Source: CAZPRY01 sp964589175 (GTDB lineage Bacteria; Fidelibacterota; UBA2242). From it: a stretch of 11,244 nt of DNA. The notes beneath the pieces were generated by a model. The model searched no databases. It worked only from the letters and a program-made list of their open reading frames with translations, and was not told where the DNA came from. How positions within the stretch are numbered: the first letter of the stretch is position 1; the number at the start of each line of letters is the position of its first letter. The stretch covers positions 1 through 11,244 of the forward strand of contig CAZPRY010000086.1 of the NCBI GenBank assembly GCA_964589175.1, in the 5' to 3' direction. Shown here one piece after another: positions 1 to 7,527 of this stretch. A program made the translations under genes and the position numbers.

Positions 1-186
1 CGGAACTTTGCGTGGCTTGCCTCCATGAGGCGGGCCACTTTCGTTCATATTGACCCGGATCATGTTTTTTCCAAAAATCGATAGGGCTGAAGAGTGTTCT
101 GCGTAGTTCGACGACAGGGAGAACGAAGCGGGGCAAATTAATTGATTATGTTCGCAACAATAAAGCACATCCGAAGAGCTAGTCAT
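1..186. other. Left-edge region without an identifiable gene
   Basis: No complete gene is visible. On the plus strand a frame is open from 54 to a TAG at 180-182 and ends in a plausible tail (GKLIDYVRNNKAHPKS), stopping 4 bp before the convergent stop of the glycosyltransferase. It has no ATG and is closed upstream by a TGA at 51-53. Another plus frame is open from the window edge to a TAG at 82-84. On the minus strand a frame is open from about 144 to the edge without an ATG. These conflicting short frames could be the degraded end of a neighbouring gene or mobile element, or plain intergenic DNA. I recognise no family. Confidence 0.3.
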
Positions 187-1455
187 TTATTCCGCGAATA
201 GTTTCTTCAGGTGCGCTTCCCAAAGTGTATCCCAATTATAATTTTCGAATATTCGTCCGAACAATTTTGCGGTCGCAGGCGGATTATCGGTGAAATACTG
301 TCGGATTTTCGCCGCATTCTTTTCGGCGTCCTCATCCAGTCGCAGGAAAAGCGCCCCATCCCCGACAATCTCTTTGAAAACCGGGATTTGAGAAACAGCA
401 AGCGGGACGCGTAACGAGCCGGCTTCGAGGATCGGTAGACCGAAACCTTCGTCAAGGCTCAACAGCAAAACCATGTGACACAGGAAATATAGGTCGCGCA
501 CGATCAGCCGGTTTTTATCAGGTGCGATGTTCAGCGATTTCATCATCTCGCTCAGAAAGAGAATATTTTCCGCTATCTTGTGCTGGCGAGCCAGCTGCAT
601 CAGGCTCTCGGCATAGTCGGAAGGCCGATCGTTGTGATCGTTCGTTTTACCGGTAATAATCGCCAGAATGTGGGGAAAGGTTTCCTGTAGCGCGGCAATC
701 ACGCGGATGCTCTCCTCAAGATTTTTTCGCGGAATCAGCCGGGCCGGGATCAGGATAATGGGAAAGCGATTGAAGATACTCATGTGTTGAACCAGAAGAT
801 CCGTGGATCCATCAAATCTGAAGAAATCCTGGTACTTGAAGACATTCGGCACGACGACGATTCTGCGTCGCGGAATTCCCATTAGTTCGGAGAGCTGTCT
901 GCGGCGCGTCTCCGAGACCGTAATGTAAACCACATTTTCAAGAGGCGTTTTGAGAAGCGACCAGGGTGGTTTATCATAGAGTATCTGCTGATATTCATCC
1001 ATTTGCCAGGCCAGGTCATGCGTCCACAGATAGAATTTTTTCTGTGGAAATTTTTGGATATAATTCCAAAAGGCCTCGGTCAGCGTCAGGTTAATGGGCA
1101 TCGTCATGATATTATGGATGATCACATTGTTAATATTACCGATCGTCATCTCAATCTTTTTCTGAATTGTCTGCAGGCGTACTTCGTAAGATTCCGGCAA
1201 CGACCCGATGCGCAAAACGCGCTGCATATTCAGGATATGAGGATTGTCGGGATTCAGATCCGGGATAATACTGGTCTGAAGGTTCGGACCTTCGATCATC
1301 CCCTCCCCGGCGATGAGATTCACCAGGTAACCGTTCCGGGTAAATACTTCTGCGAGCGGTTTTAATGTGTTTTCAACGCCTCCAACGACCGGCGGCAACG
1401 TATAATGAGCAATTACAATTTGTTTCGTTTGATCCAAAGTCACCTTACTTGTCAA
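187..1455 (-). CDS. Glycosyltransferase family 4 (GT-B fold) protein
   Basis: Probable retaining glycosyltransferase that moves a sugar from a nucleotide-sugar donor to an acceptor such as a growing surface polysaccharide, in the cytoplasm or at the inner face of the membrane. The N-terminal Rossmann half begins at once with a glycine-rich acceptor-side loop (HYTLPPVVGGVE, about residues 17-28). The donor half (about 228-400) has the phosphate-binding pair R239 and K244 in PARLIPRKNLEES and the family E-x7-E motif (E336 and E344 in EGFGLPILEAG). The length of 422 aa is normal for GT4. The first in-frame start after the upstream stop is TTG at 1455; GTG at 1443 and TTG at 1437 are alternatives, the last preceded by AAGGTGA very close to the codon. 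There is no ATG before the conserved fold begins. It is divergent from the TPR and kinase genes. Donor and acceptor cannot be read from sequence. Confidence 0.9.
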   Translation of the reverse strand: MTSKVTLDQTKQIVIAHYTLPPVVGGVENTLKPLAEVFTRNGYLVNLIAGEGMIEGPNLQTSIIPDLNPDNPHILNMQRVLRIGSLPESYEVRLQTIQKKIEMTIGNINNVIIHNIMTMPINLTLTEAFWNYIQKFPQKKFYLWTHDLAWQMDEYQQILYDKPPWSLLKTPLENVVYITVSETRRRQLSELMGIPRRRIVVVPNVFKYQDFFRFDGSTDLLVQHMSIFNRFPIILIPARLIPRKNLEESIRVIAALQETFPHILAIITGKTNDHNDRPSDYAESLMQLARQHKIAENILFLSEMMKSLNIAPDKNRLIVRDLYFLCHMVLLLSLDEGFGLPILEAGSLRVPLAVSQIPVFKEIVGDGALFLRLDEDAEKNAAKIRQYFTDNPPATAKLFGRIFENYNWDTLWEAHLKKLFAE

Positions 1456-1634
1456 TTCTGGGTAATTTATGGCTTAAGATAATAATACTCAATAAAAAGT
1501 GCCTGAACGGAGCTTAAAATCCAAAGTACCTGACAACATTTGCTGAAATTCCGACTCTAAGCCCTTGTATGTGAATGGGTAGTGATGATACAAAAAAATC
1601 TTTTTCATTGTTAACAGGAAATTGTAATTTAAAG
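1456..1634. promoter_or_regulatory. Divergent intergenic region between glycosyltransferase and TPR lipoprotein
   Basis: These 179 bp separate two divergently transcribed genes, so both promoters should lie here. I see no convincing sigma-70 -35/-10 pair or ribosome binding site. The half nearest the glycosyltransferase is AT-rich and holds two 11-bp direct repeats. A 39-codon minus-strand open frame (1489-1608, beginning MKKIFLYHHYPF) also occupies the region; it has no Shine-Dalgarno sequence and I do not call it as a gene. If the TPR gene instead starts at the in-frame ATG at 1575, the gap shrinks to 119 bp. Confidence 0.4.
1496..1533. repeat. Pair of 11-bp direct repeats, 27 bp apart
   Basis: AAAGTGCCTGA at 1496-1506 recurs as AAAGTACCTGA at 1523-1533, with one mismatch and a repeat unit of 27 bp. 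That is between two and three helical turns. The position, 40-80 bp from the glycosyltransferase start in a divergent promoter region, would suit a tandem operator. It could also be chance or a relic of coding sequence, because 27 bp is nine codons. Confidence 0.35.
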
Positions 1635-3113
1635 ATGATGGGCAAGCCAAGCAGACACAGATTCCCCAAACAGATCTGGTTCGGTTTTTTGATTCTCCTG
1701 CTGTTCTTCGCAAACTGCCAAAAACCAGCCCAGATGACTACGCAATCCGAGGAGGCCCTCCTCAGTCTGCAGCAGGGCGATCAGCTGCGGTTGCGTTTTG
1801 ATCTCACGAATGCATTGGAAGCATATCAAAAGGCGATTCGCTCCGATCCCCAATTTGCCATCGCTTACCTGCGTAGCGCGGACATGCAGATCTCGCTGGG
1901 TCATGCGGATAGTGCTAAAATCTATCTTACCCGGGCGCGGGAGCTCAGCCGGCATTCCTCGGATTATGAGCGCTGGATTATACAATACGCCTGGGCGGAA
2001 TTCCGCCAGGATAATTTGCTCTCCCAGGCCACTTTCGATACTCTTAGCAGACGTTTTCCCAACGATCTCCAGGTCAAGCAATATTGGGCTTACCGGCAGT
2101 GGAATAAAAACGATTTCAAAGGCGCGATTCAGACTTTTCAGGAGATTCTCAAACAACAGCCGAATTATATCATCGCCTACAACAATATCGGTTATCTATA
2201 TGCCAAAAGAGGACTGTTAAAAGAGGCTCTGGTATATTTAAAAAAATACAAGGATTTCGCCCCGGACCAGCTGAATCCGTACGATAGTGTCGCCGAAATC
2301 TACCTGCTTATCGGACGGTATCAGGAGGCGATTCAGATCATCGAAGCCGCTTTTTCCGCCAAACCGGATGAATTGCGCCACAACCGATACCTGGGTACGG
2401 TCATGCATTTGCGTCTGGCCGAGGCGTATATCCGCCTGGGCCATTACAGTAAAGCGTTGGAAATCACTCAGGAACTCTGCGATACTTACCTCATGAGCCA
2501 ACCCGTTAAACAGGTGGCAGCTTTCCGGTTTAAACAAATATTCAAATCCCTCCACCAGCCGGATAAAATGAAAAGCGAACTCGATTGTTTGCTCCCGTTA
2601 TGCGACGACATCGAGAAATTGTATTACCAATGTTTGTATGCCATCGAGAATTCGGACCTTCCCACCGCTTTATACATTATTTCTTCAATTCAGACCAAAA
2701 GCAAAACAGAAGAAGTCTATTATAAAAAACACGCGATTCTCGTGATGTCTGCCTGCCTGGAAGGGCAACTGAATTATAAAAACGCCATGTACCAGGAAGC
2801 CGCCGATCAGTTCGCGCTGGCGGCGGCAACTATCGGTGACACAAGCCTCGCCATTCCTTACCGCTTCGAGCAATATCAGGCTCTGGGTCAGGCCGGTAAA
2901 TATACCCAAGCCATTAAAGGTTTGAGCAAGCTTCTGTCGATTAATCCGAATTATGCACCCGCCCTGCTCTGCATCAGCGAATTTTATGCCGTCAGTGGTT
3001 TCAAACCGGAAGCACGGACCTACCTCGCTCATTTTCGAACGCTCTGGAAAGATGCCGATCCCGACACTCCGCTTGTGATCAGAGCCGATGAACTAACCCG
3101 CCGTTTGTTTTAA
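1635..3113 (+). CDS. TPR-repeat lipoprotein
   Basis: Predicted exported lipoprotein made almost entirely of tetratricopeptide repeats, which form superhelical protein-binding scaffolds. From the ATG at 1635 (adjacent ATG at 1638) the N-terminus is a basic stretch, a hydrophobic core (IWFGFLILLLFFA) and Cys28 in a relaxed lipobox, FANC; Asn before the Cys is atypical but tolerated in some phyla. An upstream in-frame ATG at 1575 would place about 20 polar residues ahead of this signal, so I prefer 1635. AGGAA at 1616-1620 is too far away to be a good ribosome binding site. Clear TPR units lie near residues 52-85, 161-194, 195-228, 229-262 and 421-454, with degenerate ones between. The tail, rich in WKDADPD, recalls TPR regions attached to bacterial signalling kinases (from memory). 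No catalytic domain is seen. It lies upstream of the two sensor kinases on the same strand. The partner is unknown. Confidence 0.85.
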   Translation: MMGKPSRHRFPKQIWFGFLILLLFFANCQKPAQMTTQSEEALLSLQQGDQLRLRFDLTNALEAYQKAIRSDPQFAIAYLRSADMQISLGHADSAKIYLTRARELSRHSSDYERWIIQYAWAEFRQDNLLSQATFDTLSRRFPNDLQVKQYWAYRQWNKNDFKGAIQTFQEILKQQPNYIIAYNNIGYLYAKRGLLKEALVYLKKYKDFAPDQLNPYDSVAEIYLLIGRYQEAIQIIEAAFSAKPDELRHNRYLGTVMHLRLAEAYIRLGHYSKALEITQELCDTYLMSQPVKQVAAFRFKQIFKSLHQPDKMKSELDCLLPLCDDIEKLYYQCLYAIENSDLPTALYIISSIQTKSKTEEVYYKKHAILVMSACLEGQLNYKNAMYQEAADQFALAAATIGDTSLAIPYRFEQYQALGQAGKYTQAIKGLSKLLSINPNYAPALLCISEFYAVSGFKPEARTYLAHFRTLWKDADPDTPLVIRADELTRRLF

Positions 3114-3146
3114 GAATACTTTTCAGCGGAAGTCGGTATATCCGGT

Positions 3147-3164
3147 AAAGCGCCGGGCGGCTTT
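3147..3164 (+). terminator. Weak hairpin after the TPR gene, possible terminator
   Basis: AAAGC at 3147-3151 pairs with GCTTT at 3160-3164, and the GC-rich interior (GCCGGGCG) can add two bulged pairs. It lies 34 bp after the TPR stop codon. Only a short T run sits in the 3' arm and no proper U tract follows, so termination would be weak at best. It may attenuate rather than stop transcription into the kinase genes. Confidence 0.25.
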
Positions 3165-3174
3165 CAAATATAAC

Positions 3175-3215
3175 TTTTCCATTTCATCTAATTAGTTATA
3201 AATTCAGTAAGTTTT
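3175..3215 (+). promoter_or_regulatory. Candidate promoter elements before kinase 1
   Basis: The AT-rich 80 bp before kinase 1 contain TATAAA at 3197-3202, a fair -10 match, with only a poor -35 (TTTTCC at 3175-3180, 16-bp spacer). If the organism uses a Bacteroidetes-type sigma factor, TAAGTTTT at 3208-3215 is close to the TAnnTTTG -7 element. Neither is strong. They are recorded because the 130-bp gap suggests that the kinase pair can have its own promoter. Confidence 0.2.
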
Positions 3216-3243
3216 ACAGTTAGCAATTTTCAATTCAGGCAGC

Positions 3244-6200
3244 ATGCGGCCGGTACTTACGTTGCATAAGGACGAATTCGAACATAAAACGACGTTATCC
3301 GCGATCGCCGTTTTGTTGCTGCTTGTTTTGCTCCTCCCCTTCCGGGTGCGATCTTCGACCCGTCTCCTGCCACAGAAAATGGAGTTTACGCATCTCAGTA
3401 CAAAGGATGAACTGGGTTCCGGCAACATCAAAGCCATCCTTCAGGACCGGACCGGTTTCATCTGGATCGCCAGTCCGCAAGGATTGTTCCGATTTGATGG
3501 TTATCATTTCCTGCCTGTCTCGGACACGAAAGTTGAGGCAATTTGTCTCGATAAAAATGACAACCTATGGATTTGGAACGATGATGGGCTGTTCAGGTAC
3601 GATCCCGTCAGCAGAACTCTCGCTGCGCAGCAAGTACCGGCATCGATACAAAATTGGTTAATTCAGGATATCTATGAAGACAGCAACGGTATCCTCTGGT
3701 TTATTTCGCTCAAATTCGGTATTTGCCGCTATGATCCGGGTAGCGCTGAGTTTCGTATCCTTGAACGTAATTCCGAAGATCTGGGTGAATTTAGCGGCAC
3801 GAAAATAGCCTGCCTGGCCGAGGATTCTCAGCATAGGATGTGGTTCGGTACTTTCGGCGCCGGGCTGATCCTTTACGACCCGATAACCCGCAAATCTACC
3901 CGGTATCAAATTGATTTACTGGAACGTTCAAAAATCCGGACTATACTGATCGACCCGGGCGGGACGCTGTGGATCGCAACCTATGAGGACGGATTAATAC
4001 GGTTCAATCCTTCCACCGGACTAGGCAGGCGGGTCACACTTTACCACGATTCGCCGGACGAAGCTTCCCGTTTATGCATCGACTGCCTGCACCGGGACCA
4101 ATTCGGCAATATCTGGGTCGGAACCGCGAACGCCGGATTATTCATATTTTCGCCGGAGAGTAATACCCCGATCCACATCCGGCATAATCCCCTCGAACCC
4201 AACAGTCTGTCGGACGATGCAATCACAACGATCTATCTCGATCAGATGCAGAATCTCTGGATCGGCACCATAAACCAGGGAATCAATATTTTTCGCTTCC
4301 GTGAAAACTTCAACCGCTATGGTTCCGAAGACGGCCTGAGCGATTCCCATATCACCAGCATCTGCCCGGATGGTCAAGGCAGCATCTGGATCGGAACGAA
4401 ATTCGATGGACTCAATCAATTCAATCTCCGCGATAAAACATTCCGGTATTATAGTCATGACGATCAGAATCTTCATTCAGTCAGTCACGACAGAATTCAG
4501 GACATTTTTAAAGATAGCCGAGAACAATTCTGGATCGGTACAAGAACCGGATTGGATCAATTCGATGTGGAAAACGGGAATTTTGTGCATTACCAGATAT
4601 ACGATGACTTCTATCCCAAGCACCCCTTCCTGCGGATTACTTCCATCCTTCAAAAAGACGAGCGGAATCTGTGGATCGGTACGAATAACGGCCTGTTTCA
4701 ATTCGATATGCAGACCCATCGCTATACAGGCTACGATCCAAGCGCGATAATAGAGGATGATCCATCCCCCTTTGGCATCATCAAAATGGCCATTAACCAT
4801 GAGGGAATACTCTGGTTAGGCGTATCCAATTACGGCATTGTGCAGTTCGATCCGGGGACGGAAACATTCAGGAAACTGCCGTTGGAAGATGATATCCCCC
4901 GGTTAAAAAGAATGCTCGTCACTTCGATCTGGATTGATGATGAGCAAAACCTGTGGATCGGTACCGGCCGGGACGGCCTGATTTACTACAACACAGCCAA
5001 CAATAATGTCCGTGTCTTCACCGATGAGGACGGTTTGCCGGGTCAAAAAATCGGCGGAATCCTGCAGGACAGAAAGGGATTTATCTGGATTAATACCGAT
5101 AAAGGGCTGTCTAAAATCGACCCGAAAAATCTGGAAATGTCTAATTTCCGCTTCCGGGATAAGGCGCTTACTTATCTGAAAGAGGAGCTGCAGGGTGCCA
5201 ATTATTATTGGAACGGAGATACTTTAGAGACTACGAATGTCCATCTATCGGGCTACAACTACGGCTGCTATTGTATCGATGAAAACGGCTATTTGTACTT
5301 TGGCAGTTATAGCGGATTCATCCGCTTTCATCCCGACAGCATTGCACTGAATGCCTCCAGCCCGAATCTGGTAATCACCGACTTCAAAATCCTGGGTGAA
5401 GAAATCCATCTGGATCAGCCCATCTATGATTTGAAAAATATTACTCTGACTTATAGAGATAACTATTTTTCCGTTGAATTCTCATTACTCGATTTCTTAC
5501 CCACAGACCAGAAGCGCTATTTCTACATGATCCAGGGCCTGGACAAAGACTGGATCAGTTGCGGTAATCAGAATTATGTTAGTTATGCCAATATTGCTCC
5601 CGGCAACTACACACTAAGGGTTAAAGGATATAACGATTACCAGGATCTCGGATCGTCCGGCGAACTTGCCGTACAGTTGCAGATTACGCCTCCCTATTGG
5701 CAAACCGGATGGTTTAAAATCGTCAGCAGTCTGCTTGCCATCACAGTGATAGCCTTCCTGATCTGGTGGAGAATTGCCACGATCCAGTGGCAAAAGCAGA
5801 GACTGGAGGAGCTGGTCAAAGCCCGAACCCGCGAACTGCATGAGAAGAGTGACGCTCTCCGGGAAGCCCGCGACGAACTGGAGAAGCGGGTAATCCAGCG
5901 CACTGCGGAATTAGCCGACGCCAATCAGGAGTTACGCCGGGAAATTATTGAAAGGAAGCGGATCGAGTCCGCCCTGCGCAACAGCGAAAAAACCGCCCGC
6001 GAACTTCTCAACGCTCCCGTCGATCTGGCGATGTTGTTAGACCCGGCTGGTTTGATCCTGGCTGTCAATAAATCCATGGCTCAAAGTCTGGGCTCTCAAG
6101 AGTCGCAACTCATCGGTCAATCAATCTCAAATTTTTTACCGGATGGTATTATCAAGAGCCGTTACCAAGTTTTCAAAGAGTGTCTCAATATAAAAAGGCA

Positions 6201-7527
6201 AATTTTATTTGAGGATCAAAACAACGGCCGCGTGTTTCTCAACAATTTCTATCCGGTTATGGATGACAAGAATGAGGTTCAATCCGTAGCGGCCTACGCG
6301 ATTGATATCACCAATCAAAAGCGCGCCGAAGAAGTCCTCCAGCGCTCCAAGGAAGAGCTCGAATTGTTGGTTGCTCAGCGAACTGAAGAGATTCAGAATA
6401 CCAACCTGAAATTAGTCGAGGAAATTCACACGCGGAAAAAATTCGGGAAAAGTCTTAGGCTCAGCGAAGAAAAATTTCGTGATCTTTTTGAGAACGCCAA
6501 CGACATTATCTGGACCACCGATACAACGGGACGACTTGTGACTGTCAACCGGCTCTTTGCAAGTATTACCGGCTGCACCATAGACCAACTAACCGGGCAA
6601 CCAGCCTATCAGTATATCTATCAATCGCATCGTTTTATGGTACTTCGAAAGCACCTGATGGTGTTGAAGGGTGAGTCTGTGGAATTCGAAACCGAAATCG
6701 CCGATATAACTCTGATTCCGAGAATTGTCTGGATTAAACTGCGTCCCATCCGTGAAAACGGTAAAATCACCGGTGTTCACGGTATCGCCCGGGATATCTC
6801 AGCCTTGAAAAGAGCCGAGAAGGAGCTCAAAGAAGCCGAACGGCTGAAACGGGAGAGTCTGCACCAACTGATCTTAAAAATTGCCCATGAGATCAAAAAT
6901 CCACTGGCCAGCATTAAAAGTTCTGCCCAGCTGGTGGAAGGTATAAATGCTGATCTCGCTAATCAACGGATCGGCAATCATATGGAAATTATCGACCGCA
7001 ATGTCGATCTATGTAATCAGACCATTCGGGATTTATATGATTTTACAACCACCAAGCCCTACCAGTTCGTCAAAATCTCTCCTGTACAATTTCTGATCCG
7101 GATGCAATCGTACGCGCTCGACAAAGCGACGCAGAGTGATGGAATCGAAGTGGAGGCCGATATTCCCGATCACATTCCGCCTATTTACGCCGACGAATTC
7201 CGGTTGACCCAGGCGTTTTCGAATCTTATCAACAATGCGATTGAGGCCATGACCGCCGGCGGGACGCTCGGATTCCGGCTGGAACACAATGAATCGGACC
7301 AACGTATCATTTTTAAAATATGTGATACCGGCTGCGGCATTGCCGAGGAAAAACTGGGTGATCTCTTTGAACCATTTTATTCGACGAAACCGATGGGATT
7401 CGGTCTGGGACTCCCATTAGTGGAAGATATCCTGCAAGCCCATGGGGCCGGCATTCAAATCGACAGCCGGGTCGGACAGGGGACCTGTTTTACCTTGAGT
7501 TTCCCATATGGAGATCATAAAATCTGA
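3244..7527 (+). CDS. Propeller-type sensor histidine kinase 1 (Reg_prop x14, Y_Y_Y, two PAS)
   Basis: Large inner-membrane sensor kinase of 1427 aa; a periplasmic signal should drive autophosphorylation and transfer to a response regulator. Domains: hydrophobic export/anchor segment (about 18-33); fourteen propeller repeats of the D-x-x-G-x-(I/L)-W-(I/F)-G-T type (about 44-700), enough for two seven-bladed propellers; Y_Y_Y domain (about 754-816); transmembrane helix (about 824-843); coiled coil (845-918); PAS (about 914-1026); second coiled coil (1030-1078); PAS (about 1074-1189); HisKA with phospho-acceptor His1215 in AHEIKNPL; HATPase_c with N-box Asn1327/Asn1331, G1 Asp1361 (DTGCGI), F-box FEPFYSTK and G2 GFGLGL (1385-1390). 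All catalytic boxes look intact. There is no receiver or DNA-binding domain, unlike the Bacteroides hybrid systems with this ectodomain. The start ATG has only a weak AGGC before it. It overlaps kinase 2 by 20 bp, so translation is probably coupled. The ligand is unknown; glycans are usual for characterised relatives. Confidence 0.93.
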   Translation: MRPVLTLHKDEFEHKTTLSAIAVLLLLVLLLPFRVRSSTRLLPQKMEFTHLSTKDELGSGNIKAILQDRTGFIWIASPQGLFRFDGYHFLPVSDTKVEAICLDKNDNLWIWNDDGLFRYDPVSRTLAAQQVPASIQNWLIQDIYEDSNGILWFISLKFGICRYDPGSAEFRILERNSEDLGEFSGTKIACLAEDSQHRMWFGTFGAGLILYDPITRKSTRYQIDLLERSKIRTILIDPGGTLWIATYEDGLIRFNPSTGLGRRVTLYHDSPDEASRLCIDCLHRDQFGNIWVGTANAGLFIFSPESNTPIHIRHNPLEPNSLSDDAITTIYLDQMQNLWIGTINQGINIFRFRENFNRYGSEDGLSDSHITSICPDGQGSIWIGTKFDGLNQFNLRDKTFRYYSHDDQNLHSVSHDRIQDIFKDSREQFWIGTRTGLDQFDVENGNFVHYQIYDDFYPKHPFLRITSILQKDERNLWIGTNNGLFQFDMQTHRYTGYDPSAIIEDDPSPFGIIKMAINHEGILWLGVSNYGIVQFDPGTETFRKLPLEDDIPRLKRMLVTSIWIDDEQNLWIGTGRDGLIYYNTANNNVRVFTDEDGLPGQKIGGILQDRKGFIWINTDKGLSKIDPKNLEMSNFRFRDKALTYLKEELQGANYYWNGDTLETTNVHLSGYNYGCYCIDENGYLYFGSYSGFIRFHPDSIALNASSPNLVITDFKILGEEIHLDQPIYDLKNITLTYRDNYFSVEFSLLDFLPTDQKRYFYMIQGLDKDWISCGNQNYVSYANIAPGNYTLRVKGYNDYQDLGSSGELAVQLQITPPYWQTGWFKIVSSLLAITVIAFLIWWRIATIQWQKQRLEELVKARTRELHEKSDALREARDELEKRVIQRTAELADANQELRREIIERKRIESALRNSEKTARELLNAPVDLAMLLDPAGLILAVNKSMAQSLGSQESQLIGQSISNFLPDGIIKSRYQVFKECLNIKRQILFEDQNNGRVFLNNFYPVMDDKNEVQSVAAYAIDITNQKRAEEVLQRSKEELELLVAQRTEEIQNTNLKLVEEIHTRKKFGKSLRLSEEKFRDLFENANDIIWTTDTTGRLVTVNRLFASITGCTIDQLTGQPAYQYIYQSHRFMVLRKHLMVLKGESVEFETEIADITLIPRIVWIKLRPIRENGKITGVHGIARDISALKRAEKELKEAERLKRESLHQLILKIAHEIKNPLASIKSSAQLVEGINADLANQRIGNHMEIIDRNVDLCNQTIRDLYDFTTTKPYQFVKISPVQFLIRMQSYALDKATQSDGIEVEADIPDHIPPIYADEFRLTQAFSNLINNAIEAMTAGGTLGFRLEHNESDQRIIFKICDTGCGIAEEKLGDLFEPFYSTKPMGFGLGLPLVEDILQAHGAGIQIDSRVGQGTCFTLSFPYGDHKI
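5881..6486 (+). repeat. Internal duplication of the coiled-coil/PAS-entry segment in kinase 1
   Basis: Residues 880-921 (5881-6006) and 1040-1081 (6361-6486) align without a gap at an exact offset of 160 residues. Shared positions include V-x-x-RT-x-E, N-x-x-L, E-I, R-K and LR-x-SE. Each segment leads straight into a PAS domain, so a coiled-coil plus PAS module appears duplicated. A third, shorter echo (ELVKARTREL) begins at residue 856, next to the membrane helix. The DNA is no longer identical, so the duplication is old or was acquired as family modules. Confidence 0.6.

Noticed and set aside
1003..1365. 120-codon plus-strand open frame inside the glycosyltransferase
   Set aside because: It runs opposite the N-terminal GT-B half, whose motifs are convincing on the minus strand.
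1629..2156. 175-codon minus-strand open frame opposite the TPR gene
   Set aside because: It lies antisense to well-supported TPR coding sequence, and its translation shows no domain or repeat of its own.
3421..5340. Regularly spaced similar segments resembling a tandem repeat or CRISPR array
   Set aside because: The periodicity comes from propeller blades coding for WIGT-type motifs. The units are diverged, of variable length and within an open frame, with no constant repeat or spacers.
6880..7524. Possible degenerate or inactive kinase core in kinase 1, because the G1 box reads DTGCGI
   Set aside because: The Asp and both Gly residues of the G1 box are kept, and the His, N, F and G2 boxes are intact, so there is no sign of inactivation.
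7508..7527. Frameshift joining kinase 1 and kinase 2 into one protein
   Set aside because: Each protein has its own complete signal segment, ectodomain and kinase core, so the 20-bp overlap is an ordinary gene overlap rather than a broken fusion.
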